Shown here: piece after piece, positions 16,469 to 26,213 of the stretch
Numbering within the stretch: position 1 is the stretch's first letter
Layout: every line of letters begins with the position of its first letter
NCBI RefSeq assembly: GCF_902459535.1
Contig: NZ_LR699554.1
Span: 434,001-498,000, forward strand
Direction: 5' to 3'
DNA length: 64,000 nt
Source: Paraburkholderia dioscoreae
GTDB lineage: Bacteria > Pseudomonadota > Gammaproteobacteria > Burkholderiales > Burkholderiaceae
The notes under the pieces: generated by a model
Seen by the model: only the letters and a program-made list of their open reading frames with translations
The model's database searches: none
What the model was told of the DNA's origin: nothing
Program-made: the position numbers and the translations under genes

Positions 16469-18640
16469 ATGGCCATGTCGAACGACGTTTCCGACGCAAC
16501 GCCTGACAACGACCTGATGGACGATGGTTCGCATCTGTATAGCCAGGCATGGGCGTCGGCACTTACCTCGCTGACGGAGGTTTTGCGGCACAACGCCATC
16601 GATATCGTGAAGCGCTTCTATGATGGCCTGATTCGCTTGCCCAAGTCGAAGCACACGCTCGCGGCGCTGTCGGAGCATGAACTTCAGCATCTCAAGACGC
16701 AACAGATCCAGAATCTGTACGCGCTCGCGTCACCCGACCTGACGGCGATGGATCACCGTACGATGGCGCTACGGGTTGGACGTATCCATGCCATCGTAGG
16801 TTTGGAGTGGGAAGATCTGATTCGCAGCCGGGGAATCCTTTCCGCTGCGATTCACGACACACTCGATACGACGTTGCACGGAAGGGCACTGGCGGTGCTG
16901 GGAAGGCGCTTGACGCAGGATCTGGCGTGGCAGACGGAGGCCTACCAGCGTCTGCAGACTTCACGTCAGGACGTGTTGATGCGCGTGACCCAACTCGCGT
17001 GGGAAGTGGAGAGTTATACGGATCTGATCGGCCGGGTTGTTCAGATACTCGGCGAACACGACGAGGTGACAGGCTGTTCGGTTGGCCGGCCTGATAGTGA
17101 CGGGGTCTTCCGTTTCGAGTCGGTGTCAGGCAAGTCGATGGAGCGGTATCTTGCCGAGTTGGAGAATTCCGCGGAACGGCCGGTCTCGAATGGCGATCTG
17201 CCTCAGGGGCAAGGACCTGTCGGACGCGCCTGGCGCAGCGGGAACGTGGAGCGAAGCATCAACTTTGCAACGGATCCGCTGATGGAGCCGTGGAGAACGC
17301 TGGCGCTGTACGAGAATTTCCGCTCCAGCGTGGCGATTCCTCTGCGACAACCCGGGCATCCGCCCAAGGCCATCCTTTCGCTCTATAGCTCATTTCCCGG
17401 CGGATATTCGGCAGCAGACCAGATGGCTTTTATCATGCCATTGCAAACGCTTCTGGGGCTCGCCATCGCGCGGATCGAGAATCAGGAAGGGCGTACTCAT
17501 GCCGTACCGTACGCCACGCGACAACATTGGGCTGCGCTGCTCCGGTCCGATGCGCTGGAAATGCACTACCAGCCGCTACTGGATCTTAAAACCGGGCAGG
17601 TGACCAAAGTCGAGGCGCTGGCCCGGCTGCGGGAAGGCGATCGCGTCTTGACGCCCGGCGAGTTTTTCCCGGCACTATCCACGGATGATTTCCTTGAGCT
17701 CTACGTTCGCGGACTCGCACAGGTGTTGTCCCAGAGGAACCGCTGGTTGCAGGTTGGCGTCGAGTTGAAGGTGTCGGTCAATCTGCCGTCCAGTGCGATG
17801 GGCGACAACCGCTATTTCGAAGCCACGCGGCAAGCCTTGACGGAGTACGTTTGCCGTCCCGACATGCTGACTCTGGAAATTCTGGAAACGGACGCGCTTC
17901 CATCGGGCATGGACGTATCCGGTGAACTGGCGAAATTCAAGTTGCTCGGCATCAACCTGGCCGAAGACGACTTGGGGTCCGGGCACAGCAGCCTGAACCG
18001 GTTGCGCGAACTGCCGTTCGACTGGATCAAGATCGACCGCAGTATCGTGAGTGTTGCCGGTCAGGATGCATCGAATGTGTTGCGTTTCGTCTACCAGTTG
18101 ACCAGGCTTGGCCGTTCGCTAGGCAAATCGGTGGTGGTGGAAGGGATCGAAGATGCGGGGATGCTCGAAGCCATTGTCATTCTCGGTGCCGACGTAGCTC
18201 AAGGCTATGCGATCGCACGCCCCATGCCTGCGCAGCAGTTGACGGCATGGATGCATAACCAGCCTTACTTGCCGCGTTCTCTGGACGCGAGAAGCGCCTT
18301 GGGGAAACTGGCCACGCTGTTGATCTGGGAAGAACGCCTGCACCTGATCTGTGAAGATCCGCGCGCGTTCGGCCGGCTGTCTGATATTGTGACGATACCG
18401 GTTACGCTCGGAGTCGTCGAACCCGTTGCGCCGGCGCCGCTCGACTCAGCCTGCCAGGTTTGCCCATTCTCAAGGTTCTTTAGCGAAACGGAGTCCATTC
18501 TGCCAAAGGGACTGTCGGATCCGACAGCACAGCGAGCCCTGATTGCGGCAGCAGTGAGTCACGGGCCGGACAGTCTGGCCTATCGGTCGGCGCGCCAGCG
18601 GCTTGTGACCGCTATCATGAGCGAGACGGTCGAGCACTGA
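16469..18640 (+). CDS. globin-coupled GAF-EAL c-di-GMP phosphodiesterase
   Basis: Start at 16469 (MAMSND) is chosen for its CGGAG ribosome site; the frame is open 34 codons further. Order of domains in 723 residues: protoglobin heme sensor (proximal histidine in RVGRIHAIVGLEWED), GAF domain, EAL domain, and an extra C-terminal region of about 110 residues. EAL residues for metal and substrate are present: EALARLR, VSVNLPS, LEILETDAL, EDDLGSGHSS, IKIDRS, VVEGIED and QGYAIARPMP, so the enzyme should hydrolyse c-di-GMP in response to O2 or another heme ligand. The C-terminal region has a CQVCPF motif and is unexplained. Confidence 0.88.
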   Translation: MAMSNDVSDATPDNDLMDDGSHLYSQAWASALTSLTEVLRHNAIDIVKRFYDGLIRLPKSKHTLAALSEHELQHLKTQQIQNLYALASPDLTAMDHRTMALRVGRIHAIVGLEWEDLIRSRGILSAAIHDTLDTTLHGRALAVLGRRLTQDLAWQTEAYQRLQTSRQDVLMRVTQLAWEVESYTDLIGRVVQILGEHDEVTGCSVGRPDSDGVFRFESVSGKSMERYLAELENSAERPVSNGDLPQGQGPVGRAWRSGNVERSINFATDPLMEPWRTLALYENFRSSVAIPLRQPGHPPKAILSLYSSFPGGYSAADQMAFIMPLQTLLGLAIARIENQEGRTHAVPYATRQHWAALLRSDALEMHYQPLLDLKTGQVTKVEALARLREGDRVLTPGEFFPALSTDDFLELYVRGLAQVLSQRNRWLQVGVELKVSVNLPSSAMGDNRYFEATRQALTEYVCRPDMLTLEILETDALPSGMDVSGELAKFKLLGINLAEDDLGSGHSSLNRLRELPFDWIKIDRSIVSVAGQDASNVLRFVYQLTRLGRSLGKSVVVEGIEDAGMLEAIVILGADVAQGYAIARPMPAQQLTAWMHNQPYLPRSLDARSALGKLATLLIWEERLHLICEDPRAFGRLSDIVTIPVTLGVVEPVAPAPLDSACQVCPFSRFFSETESILPKGLSDPTAQRALIAAAVSHGPDSLAYRSARQRLVTAIMSETVEH

Positions 18641-18752
18641 GTGATGTCGCCTCCCTTAGGCGGCTGCAACGTGCGTAGAAATATCCGCATACGTTTGCGC
18701 CCGCCTGCGGTATTCATCGTTTTTTGACGCGCGATGTCTCGCGCAAGTTTCC

Positions 18753-20528
18753 ATGATCAGGAATGCATTCTCCGCCATGTCCATAGACAGGCGCTTCAGT
18801 ATTAGTGTTGCGGTCGCACTCCTGCCGGTTCTGGTTTTGTGTGGCAGGCTGGTCGTGCACGAGTGGCACGCATACATGGTAGCTGACGGCGCCCTCTATG
18901 CGTTCCAGACCTATCGCGCCGGATTGCTGGCAATCGAGAGCGTGTCCGCGGAGCGTGGCCCGACCAATAGCGTGCTAGGCGAAGATTTGCCGATCCCGGA
19001 AGCGAGGCGGGTCTCGCTGCGCCGCGCCCGTGACGAAAGCGATGCGCGGATCGAGAAGTTGCTCGAGATGCTTCAGGCCGGCCGTTGCCCGGGGTGTGCC
19101 GTCGAGCTTGCTCGCATACAGGAAGCGCGCAACGACCTCGCAAGCGCACGGGAGAACGTCGATCAACTGATAGGCCTGCCGCTGGCGCAACGGCGGGAGC
19201 GCACGCTCTCGAATGCAGTGGACCGGATGATCAAGGTCATTCCGCAGTTTGCGCCTGCCATCGATGCATTGGCTGCGAACGTGGTCAAGGGCGATACTCG
19301 CGCACTGAATTGTCTGATCCTCGCTACGCTGACTGCGGACCTGCGGGAAGCCGCCGGCCAGCTCGGCTCGCACTTTACCGCCACGCTGACCGCGCACAGG
19401 ACGCTAGGTGAAGACAATCAGCTCGTGATCGAGCGAACCGAGGGGAGAATCGACCAGTTGCGTGAATTGATCGATTCGCACGTGCGGGACCGGCCGACGC
19501 TGGAGTCCACGGCGTTTGACAAAATGAACCGGCAGTACTTCGGCGAGGGCATTGCCTATATTGCCGAGGTCCGCAGCCTGGCGAGCCGGCCGGGTGGCGT
19601 TGCGATATCGCCCGCGCAGCTCGCGGACCGCTACGTGCCGATGATGCGTCCGATCACGGCATTCCGCGATCAGGTGCTGGACCTTGCTGAAACGGAGATC
19701 GGTCATCACCGCAGCAATGCGTTGGGCCTTCTGGCGGTCAGCGGGCTGGCCGCATTTCTGCTGATAGCGATATTGCTCTCGATGGCGATGTTATTCAGAA
19801 GGCGCGTGATTCGACCGCTTGTCGATGCGACCCACGTAATTGGAGCAATTGCAAACGGTGACCTCACGGCAGAGATTCCGGCAGCACGCTATCGCGGCGA
19901 AATCAAGGCCATGTTCAATGCGATCGGTGTGCTGAAGGCGAACAGCGTGGAGAGGCAGCAGCTCGAACGGGAGCGTGGCCGTCTGATTCATGAACTCAAA
20001 GCCACGGCGGAAACGGACTTTCTGACTCATCTGCTCAACCGCCGCGCATTCGAGAGCAGGGCGCGCCTGAGCTGTGCAGAACGGAACGCGGCCGAGCCGG
20101 AGCTCGCGCTGATCATGTTCGACATTGACCACTTCAAGAAAATCAACGACACGTATGGTCACGCCACCGGCGATCATGCGCTGCAACTCGTGGCCCGTCT
20201 TTGCCGTGAAATCTGCCGGCAATCGGATGTCGTGGCGAGATGGGGTGGGGAAGAGTTCGCGGTATTGAGCCGTGTGCAGGATGCAGCACAAGCGCTTGCC
20301 GTAGCGGAGCGTTTGCGTCGCAGGATCAGCGAGACCCGAATCCCTTTTAGCGGTGGCGAGGGTTTCACCATCACTGCGAGTTTTGGCGTCGCGTTCGCGT
20401 CAGCGTGCGATTCGCGTGACGTGGATCGTCTTTTCAGGCGCGCCGATCGTCTGCTGTATCAGGCGAAAGAGGCCGGACGTGATCGTATCGTCGCCGATCC
20501 GGTCAGCGTGCCAAGCGCTAACTCCTGA
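18753..20528 (+). CDS. membrane-bound diguanylate cyclase (GGDEF)
   Basis: A 591-residue protein. Helix one is near residues 13-33, a long helical periplasmic sensor follows, helix two (ALGLLAVSGLAAFLLIAILL) is near residue 325, then HAMP and a C-terminal GGDEF domain. The active site is GGEEF in ARWGGEEFAVL, and an RxxD inhibitory site (RQSD) sits five residues before it, so synthesis of c-di-GMP should be active and product-inhibited. It follows the globin-EAL gene by about 110 bases, so production and breakdown of the same messenger are encoded side by side. Confidence 0.92.
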   Translation: MIRNAFSAMSIDRRFSISVAVALLPVLVLCGRLVVHEWHAYMVADGALYAFQTYRAGLLAIESVSAERGPTNSVLGEDLPIPEARRVSLRRARDESDARIEKLLEMLQAGRCPGCAVELARIQEARNDLASARENVDQLIGLPLAQRRERTLSNAVDRMIKVIPQFAPAIDALAANVVKGDTRALNCLILATLTADLREAAGQLGSHFTATLTAHRTLGEDNQLVIERTEGRIDQLRELIDSHVRDRPTLESTAFDKMNRQYFGEGIAYIAEVRSLASRPGGVAISPAQLADRYVPMMRPITAFRDQVLDLAETEIGHHRSNALGLLAVSGLAAFLLIAILLSMAMLFRRRVIRPLVDATHVIGAIANGDLTAEIPAARYRGEIKAMFNAIGVLKANSVERQQLERERGRLIHELKATAETDFLTHLLNRRAFESRARLSCAERNAAEPELALIMFDIDHFKKINDTYGHATGDHALQLVARLCREICRQSDVVARWGGEEFAVLSRVQDAAQALAVAERLRRRISETRIPFSGGEGFTITASFGVAFASACDSRDVDRLFRRADRLLYQAKEAGRDRIVADPVSVPSANS

Positions 20529-20575
20529 AGGCATTGCGAAGGAGCGCACCAATCGAATTGCACGACAAAGGCGTC

Positions 20576-20878
20576 CTACTGCCCTTGCAGATTCGGATTG
20601 CCGGCGGGAACGCCGGAGCCGGTTTCGGACGACCCGGTCGTGGAAGGACCGTACGCCGTAGCTGCATTGTTCCGCGCGGAAACGCGGGCTTCGGCTGCCT
20701 GAATGTCGGCGGGGTAGACGGAGTCGGTTGCTACCGCGGGGTTGTAGCCGGCCTGTTCGAGCTGCTTCAATTGTGCCTTGACCTCGGCACGCGTGACCGG
20801 TTGCTCGGATTGCGCGAATGATGCCAGCGGGACTGCGAGGACGACGACCAGCGTCGCTGCCTTGATAAGCGATTTCAT
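20576..20878 (-). CDS. DUF4148 domain periplasmic protein
   Basis: A 100-residue protein starting at 20878 after a strong GGAGGGAA ribosome site. It opens with a signal peptide (MKSLIKAATLVVVLAVPLAS, cleavage near FAQ) and continues with the DUF4148 signature VTRAEVKAQLKQLEQAGYNP. Such small exported proteins are abundant in Burkholderia and Paraburkholderia; their role is unknown. It is convergent with the diguanylate cyclase gene. Confidence 0.88.
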   Translation of the reverse strand: MKSLIKAATLVVVLAVPLASFAQSEQPVTRAEVKAQLKQLEQAGYNPAVATDSVYPADIQAAEARVSARNNAATAYGPSTTGSSETGSGVPAGNPNLQGQ

Positions 20879-21047
20879 GATGCTTCCCTCCGAGAATATT
20901 TTTTTAGGCGCCGAGCAATCTTTGACACCCTGCACGGATTCTAGGAAGCGAGTGATCTAGGGGAAACCACTAAGACGGTAATTCAGTGTTGCGACAAACA
21001 GCAAGTCGGCGTGATGTAATGTCGGCCGTAATATCTGAAGAATCGTT

Positions 21048-22163
21048 TTATACGCCCTTGCGTACGTCTACCCGATAGGCGGTCACTTGCCGATAAGTGC
21101 TGCCGGCGCGCACGATCACCTCGTCCTGCTCAGCCATATTGACCTGGTTCGGGAAGCCGCCTGCTTCAAGACATAAACCGGCGTGCGGTTGATATGCAAT
21201 GCCGCCGCGTCCCGGATCGCCATTCAGCGAATTGCCGCTATAGAACTGTAAGCCGCGCTGATCGGTCAAGACGGTCAATTCGCGTCCGCTGCCGGGATCG
21301 TAAGCGCAGGCAACCTGGCGCATGGGCGGCGTGGCACCGTTCATGCCGGTGTCAGGCGTATCGCGCAACACGTAGCAATGATCGAAGCCGCCCGCCGTTG
21401 CCAACTGCGCGTGCGGCCAGTCCAATCGCGCACCGATCGGCGCACTGCGCCGGAAATCGAATGCGTTGCCTGCTACCTCGGCCAGCTTGCATGGAATCAT
21501 GGTGGCGTCGACTTCAAAGAACCGGTCGGCGTCGATCGACAGCATATGGCCGCGAATATCCGCACCCGGCCGGCCTGTGAGATTGAAGTACGGATGGCTC
21601 GTCAGATTGAGCGGCGTCGCGGCGTCGGTGATCGCTTCATAGGCGATGGTCAGCGTGCCGTCGTCGTCGAGCGAGTAGCGCACTTGCGTGGTCACGTTGC
21701 CCGGAAAACCGGCGTCGCCTTCGGGTGACTCCAGCCGCATGAGCAGCGCACCGTTGTCTTCACTCGCTTCCCACAGCGCGCGATGAAATCCCGTCGTGCC
21801 GCCATGCAACAGGTTCGTGCCGTCGTTACGGTCGAGTGCGTATTCGATACCGTGTAGCGTGAAGCGGGCATCGGCAATGCGGTTTGCCCAGCGGCCTATC
21901 AGTGCGCCCATATAAGTAGTGGCCGCCACGTACTCGGCGGGCGTGTCGTGGCCGAGCAGGATATCGCCGAGCACGCCCGCGCGATCCGGTGCGTGCCACG
22001 ACACCAGCGTCGCGCCCAGATCGCTAATGGCGACTTTCATGCCGTGTGCGTTGCGCAGCGTGAAGAGCCTGACGGAATCGCCGCCGCGCAATGTGCCCCA
22101 CGGCTCGGAAGAAAGTTGTGCGATGCTGATCATGTCGTCGGTGGAATAAAAAGGTAAAGGCAT
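21048..22163 (-). CDS. aldose 1-epimerase (galactose mutarotase family)
   Basis: A 371-residue enzyme that interconverts alpha and beta sugar anomers in the cytoplasm. Family residues are visible: substrate-binding GRWANRIADARF, catalytic base His in NLTSHPYFNLTG and catalytic Glu in HAGLCLEAGGFPN. The chosen start lies 2 bases after the xylR stop; a later ATG at 22133 is possible, and neither has a clear ribosome site. Being in the same unit as xylR, it probably acts on xylose anomers delivered by XylFGH. Confidence 0.88.
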   Translation of the reverse strand: MPLPFYSTDDMISIAQLSSEPWGTLRGGDSVRLFTLRNAHGMKVAISDLGATLVSWHAPDRAGVLGDILLGHDTPAEYVAATTYMGALIGRWANRIADARFTLHGIEYALDRNDGTNLLHGGTTGFHRALWEASEDNGALLMRLESPEGDAGFPGNVTTQVRYSLDDDGTLTIAYEAITDAATPLNLTSHPYFNLTGRPGADIRGHMLSIDADRFFEVDATMIPCKLAEVAGNAFDFRRSAPIGARLDWPHAQLATAGGFDHCYVLRDTPDTGMNGATPPMRQVACAYDPGSGRELTVLTDQRGLQFYSGNSLNGDPGRGGIAYQPHAGLCLEAGGFPNQVNMAEQDEVIVRAGSTYRQVTAYRVDVRKGV

Positions 22164-22165
22164 GC

Positions 22166-23383
22166 TCAGCCCGGTGCCGGTGTCGAATTCACCCGCTCCT
22201 GGTATTCGCGCGGCGTACAACCGAGCTCACGGCGAAACACCGCATACATGTATTGCAGCGACGTGAAGCCGCAACGGATCGCCACTTCCGCGCTCGACGC
22301 ATCGCGCTTGGCCAACAGTGCTTTCGCAACATCGAGTTTATGGCGAAGAATTTCCTGATGCACGGTGCACTGCCGCTCGCGCCTGAAGTACTCTTCGAGC
22401 GACGAGCGCGACACGCCCACATAATCGGCAACCTGTTCGGTGCGAATACCCTGGCATGCGTACTGCCGGATAAAGTGGCGAGCCCGCATCACATACGGGC
22501 TCGCAAGCGGTTGGTGCCTGGTCGATTCGAGCACGTTGATGCCGACCGGCGGCACGAGAATGCGCCGCCCCGGAAAGCGCGCACCGTGCAGCATCTGATG
22601 CAAAAGGTGAGCCGCGGTGCGGCCCATTTCTTCAGTGCCCTGAATTACCGAAGAAAGCGGAATTCGCGTCAGTGTGCGCGTTAGCGGATCGTTGTCGATG
22701 CCGATGATCGCGACTTCCTCCGGCACCGGAATGCCGGCAATCAGACACGCCTGGAGCAGATGCCTGGCACGCGCATCGGTCACGGCAATGATGCCGACCG
22801 GCTTCGGTAAGTCACGCAGCCATGCGGTGAGTTGCTCGGTCGCCTGGTTCCATGACGGCGCGCTGGTCGAGAGGCCGCGATATATCTCGCCGTCTATCTG
22901 TGCTGCACTGCGACCATCCGCACGGCGTAAATGGGCAAACGCGAGTTCGCGCTGTTGCGCCCAGCGGTTTTCCTGCGCCTGCGGCAGGCTATACAACGCG
23001 AAATGCTCGAGACCCGCGCCGATCAGATGCGTATACGCAAGCGAGACGAGCTTGCTGTTGTCGGTGGCGATATAGGGCAAATCCGGAGGATAGTGCGCCG
23101 GATCTTCGAACGACGAACCCACGGCGACCACGGGCAGCGGACAATCGCGCAGCGCTTCGCCTACGGCGGGATCGTCGAAATCCGCAATGATGCCGTCGCC
23201 GTCGAAACGCTCGATGCCCGTCAGCCGGCAGCGAAAGTCTTCTTCCAGAAAGAGGTCCCACGCCACGCGCGTGGACAGCAGGTAATTGCCGATACCGGTG
23301 ATGATCTCGCGGTCATAGACCTTGTTCGCGTTGAACAGCAGCGCGATCCGGTGGCTGGTTTGCGGTGTTTGCGGACGGGTCAT
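22166..23383 (-). CDS. xylR: xylose operon regulator, LacI-like sensor fused to AraC DNA-binding domain
   Basis: Start at 23383 (MTRPQTPQ) gives 405 residues, close to E. coli XylR. The N-terminal two thirds is a periplasmic-binding-protein-like sugar sensor (HRIALLFNANKVYDREIITG, IIGIDNDPLTRTLTRIP), and the C-terminus is an AraC double helix-turn-helix (VADYVGVSRSSLEEYFRRE, AIRCGFTSLQYMYAVFRRE). It is divergent from xylA, as expected for a D-xylose-dependent activator. Candidate half-sites lie in the intergenic region. The frame is open 162 codons further upstream but that part resembles nothing. Confidence 0.92.
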   Translation of the reverse strand: MTRPQTPQTSHRIALLFNANKVYDREIITGIGNYLLSTRVAWDLFLEEDFRCRLTGIERFDGDGIIADFDDPAVGEALRDCPLPVVAVGSSFEDPAHYPPDLPYIATDNSKLVSLAYTHLIGAGLEHFALYSLPQAQENRWAQQRELAFAHLRRADGRSAAQIDGEIYRGLSTSAPSWNQATEQLTAWLRDLPKPVGIIAVTDARARHLLQACLIAGIPVPEEVAIIGIDNDPLTRTLTRIPLSSVIQGTEEMGRTAAHLLHQMLHGARFPGRRILVPPVGINVLESTRHQPLASPYVMRARHFIRQYACQGIRTEQVADYVGVSRSSLEEYFRRERQCTVHQEILRHKLDVAKALLAKRDASSAEVAIRCGFTSLQYMYAVFRRELGCTPREYQERVNSTPAPG

Positions 23384-23464
23384 GGCAGTGGGCAGGGCAC
23401 GCGTTTCACGCGGCACCGGTTTTAAGCGTCCGGTTATTCTAGGCCCCGAATCACGCGCCGGTGC

Positions 23465-23492
23465 GAAACAAAATGGAAGGCGGTAAGAAACA
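23465..23492. promoter_or_regulatory. candidate XylR direct-repeat operator
   Basis: GAAACA occurs at 23465-23470 and again at 23487-23492, 22 bases apart, two helical turns. AraC-type regulators read direct half-sites with this spacing. The pair lies in the divergent xylR-xylA region. A GCGCAATTTCGCAATTGC direct repeat follows at about 23504-23521. Confidence 0.4.
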
Positions 23493-23613
23493 TCAAGCAC
23501 GCTGCGCAATTTCGCAATTGCCGACGCATCTGGCAAGCGGCAGCATGGCGTCACCTTGTCGACCGGCGCGACGACGTCGCACGGGTTGCGGTGCAACATA
23601 ACTGGAGACGCAG

Positions 23614-24936
23614 ATGTCCTATTTCGAACACATTCCCGAGATCCGCTACGAGGGCCCGCAATCGGACAACCCGCTTGCATACCGCCACTACGATAAAAGT
23701 AAAAAGGTACTCGGTAAAACCCTCGAAGAACATCTGCGCATTGCGGTGTGCTATTGGCACACATTCGTCTGGCCGGGCCTGGATATTTTCGGGCAGGGAA
23801 CGTTTCGGCGTCCCTGGCAGCAAGCCGGCGATGCAATGGAGCGGGCACAGCAGAAGGCGGACTCCGCATTCGAGTTCTTCTCGAAGCTCGGTACGCCGTA
23901 CTACACGTTTCACGATACCGACGTCTCGCCCGAAGGTTCGAGCCTGAAGGAATACAGCGAAAACTTCCTGCGCATTACGGATTATCTGGCGCGCAAGCAG
24001 GAGGACACCGGCATCAAGCTGCTGTGGGGCACGGCCAATCTGTTTTCGCATCCCCGTTACGCGGCCGGCGCGGCCACCAGCCCCGATCCGGAAGTGTTCG
24101 CGTTTGCGGCGACGCAGGTGCGCCACGCACTCGATGCGACCCAACGGCTAGGCGGCGACAACTACGTATTGTGGGGCGGCCGCGAAGGTTACGACACGTT
24201 GCTCAATACCGACCTCGTGCGTGAACGCGATCAACTTGCCCGTTTTCTGCATATGGTCGTGGACCATGCGCACAAGATCGGCTTTAAAGGCTCGCTGCTG
24301 ATCGAACCCAAGCCGCAGGAACCGACCAAGCATCAATACGATTACGATGTCGCAACCGTACATGGCTTCCTGCTGCAACACGGGCTGGAGAAAGAGATTC
24401 GGGTAAACATCGAGGCCAATCATGCGACGCTCGCGGGCCACTCGTTTCATCACGAGATTGCCACGGCCTACGCACTGGGTATTTTCGGCAGCGTCGACGC
24501 AAATCGCGGCGACCCTCAAAACGGCTGGGATACCGACCAGTTCCCAAATAGTGTGGAAGAGCTGACGCTCGCCTTCTACGAAATTCTCAAACACGGTGGC
24601 TTTACTACGGGCGGCATGAACTTCGACTCGAAAGTGCGGCGCCAAAGTGTCGATCCGGAAGATCTGTTCTATGGCCACATCGGCGCAATCGATAACCTCG
24701 CGCTCGCCGTTGAGCGCGCAGCGGTGCTGATCGAAAACGACCGTCTCGATCAATTCAAGCGCCAACGCTATGCGGGTTGGGACGCCGACTTTGGGCGCAA
24801 GATCCTGTCCGGCGACTATTCGCTCTCCACGCTGGCAACGGATGCACTCTCGCGCGGTCTGAACCCGCAGCACGCAAGCGGTCACCAGGAGCTCATGGAA
24901 AACATCGTGAATCAGGCTATTTACAGCGGACGCTGA
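23614..24936 (+). CDS. xylA: xylose isomerase
   Basis: A 440-residue class II xylose isomerase, converting D-xylose to D-xylulose in the cytoplasm. The catalytic His-Asp pair is in YYTFHDTDVSPEG, the metal-binding Glu and Lys in LLIEPKPQEPTKHQYDYD, and the signature VLWGGREGYDTLLNTD is intact. A GGAGA ribosome site precedes the ATG. It heads the divergent operon xylA-xylF-xylG-xylH. No xylulokinase gene is present in the window, so the next step must be encoded elsewhere, or xylose is also used by another route. Confidence 0.96.
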   Translation: MSYFEHIPEIRYEGPQSDNPLAYRHYDKSKKVLGKTLEEHLRIAVCYWHTFVWPGLDIFGQGTFRRPWQQAGDAMERAQQKADSAFEFFSKLGTPYYTFHDTDVSPEGSSLKEYSENFLRITDYLARKQEDTGIKLLWGTANLFSHPRYAAGAATSPDPEVFAFAATQVRHALDATQRLGGDNYVLWGGREGYDTLLNTDLVRERDQLARFLHMVVDHAHKIGFKGSLLIEPKPQEPTKHQYDYDVATVHGFLLQHGLEKEIRVNIEANHATLAGHSFHHEIATAYALGIFGSVDANRGDPQNGWDTDQFPNSVEELTLAFYEILKHGGFTTGGMNFDSKVRRQSVDPEDLFYGHIGAIDNLALAVERAAVLIENDRLDQFKRQRYAGWDADFGRKILSGDYSLSTLATDALSRGLNPQHASGHQELMENIVNQAIYSGR

Positions 24937-24986
24937 AGCGTATCGCAGGAAGCAGTGCATGAGAAAGTAGCAGCACCACATAAAAA

Positions 24987-25011
24987 TCGCGCGGCCACGT
25001 CGACCGCGCGA
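24987..25011. other. hairpin in the xylA-xylF gap
   Basis: TCGCGCGG and CCGCGCGA form an 8-bp stem around a 9-base loop. There is no T-run after it on the plus strand, so it is more likely an mRNA processing or stability element, allowing different levels of XylA and the transporter, than a terminator. Confidence 0.45.
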
Positions 25012-25105
25012 AACAGGAAGCTTTGGGTTGTCGCTTGTCCGGTCCTGCGGCTCGCAGCGCAGGCCGCCCATCCGGTATTCCGGCTATCAGAAGAAGGAGA
25101 CAGAC

Positions 25106-26134
25106 ATGAAATTCGCAACGCGTCGTAGTGTGTTGAGTTCGCTCGTATGTGGAGCGGTGCTCGCCAGCCTCTCGCTTGCCGCGCCGCTCGCGCATGCAAG
25201 CAAGGATCATCCGGAAATTGGCTTCTGTATCGACGATCTGCGCGTGGAGCGCTGGTCGCGCGATCGCGACTACTTCGTCGCCGCGGCAGAGAAGCTCGGC
25301 GCGAAAGTATCGGTGCAATCCGCCGACGCGAGCGAAGAGCGGCAGATCTCGCAGATCGAAAACCTGATCTCGCGCGGCGTGGACGTCATCGTGATCGTGC
25401 CGTTCAATTCGAAGACACTCGGCAATGTGGTGGCCGAAGCGAAGAAAGCGGGCATCAAGGTGGTCTCGTATGACCGCCTGATTCTCGACGCCGATGTCGA
25501 CGCCTATATCTCGTTCGATAACGAGAAAGTGGGCGAATTGCAGGCACAAGGCGTCTACAACGCGCAACCCAAGGGCAACTACTTCCTGCTCGGCGGCGCG
25601 CCAACCGACAACAACGCCAAGATGCTGCGTGAAGGCCAGCTTAAAATCCTGAAGCCCGCGATGGACAAGGGCGACATCAAAGTGGTCGGTCAGCAGTGGG
25701 TGCCGGAATGGAGCGCATCCACGGCGCTGCGCATTGTCGAAGATGCGCTCACGGCGAACAACAACAAGATCGACGCGATCGTCGCCTCTAACGACGGCAC
25801 AGCGGGCGGCGCTATCCAGGCGCTCGCAGCGCAGCACCTGGCTGGCAAGGTGCCGGTATCGGGCCAGGACGCCGACCTCGCGGCGGTCAAGCGTGTGATT
25901 GCCGGCACGCAGACCATGACCGTCTACAAGCCGCTGAAACTGATTGCCGGCGAAGCGGCCAAGCTTTCCGTGGCACTTGCGAAGGGCCAGAAGCCAGCCT
26001 ATAACGCGCAATACGACAACGGCAAGAAGAAAGTCGACACGGTGCTCCTGCAACCCACGTTGCTTACCAAGAGCAATGTCGACGTAGTCGTCAAGGACGG
26101 CTTCTATACCCAGGCCCAGCTCGCGAGCCAATGA
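25106..26134 (+). CDS. xylF: D-xylose periplasmic binding protein
   Basis: A 342-residue protein. The ATG at 25106 follows AAGAAGGAGA and opens a signal peptide with cleavage after AHAS; the frame is open 26 codons further but without a signal. The mature part begins HPEIGFCIDDLRVERWSRDR, the typical XylF first strand whose Arg and Asp residues contact xylose, and includes YDRLILDADVDAYISFDNE. It captures xylose in the periplasm for XylG/XylH. Confidence 0.95.
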   Translation: MKFATRRSVLSSLVCGAVLASLSLAAPLAHASKDHPEIGFCIDDLRVERWSRDRDYFVAAAEKLGAKVSVQSADASEERQISQIENLISRGVDVIVIVPFNSKTLGNVVAEAKKAGIKVVSYDRLILDADVDAYISFDNEKVGELQAQGVYNAQPKGNYFLLGGAPTDNNAKMLREGQLKILKPAMDKGDIKVVGQQWVPEWSASTALRIVEDALTANNNKIDAIVASNDGTAGGAIQALAAQHLAGKVPVSGQDADLAAVKRVIAGTQTMTVYKPLKLIAGEAAKLSVALAKGQKPAYNAQYDNGKKKVDTVLLQPTLLTKSNVDVVVKDGFYTQAQLASQ

Positions 26135-26213
26135 GCGTAACGTGTGCGCGGCGTACGTCGATGCGCGTCATGCGTATCGGCGCTGCCGCGCGCCTTGCAG
26201 CGAGGCATAGCGA

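Noticed and set aside
24917..26131. 404-residue frame opposite xylF
   Set aside because: Shadow of the binding-protein gene; no recognisable protein pattern.
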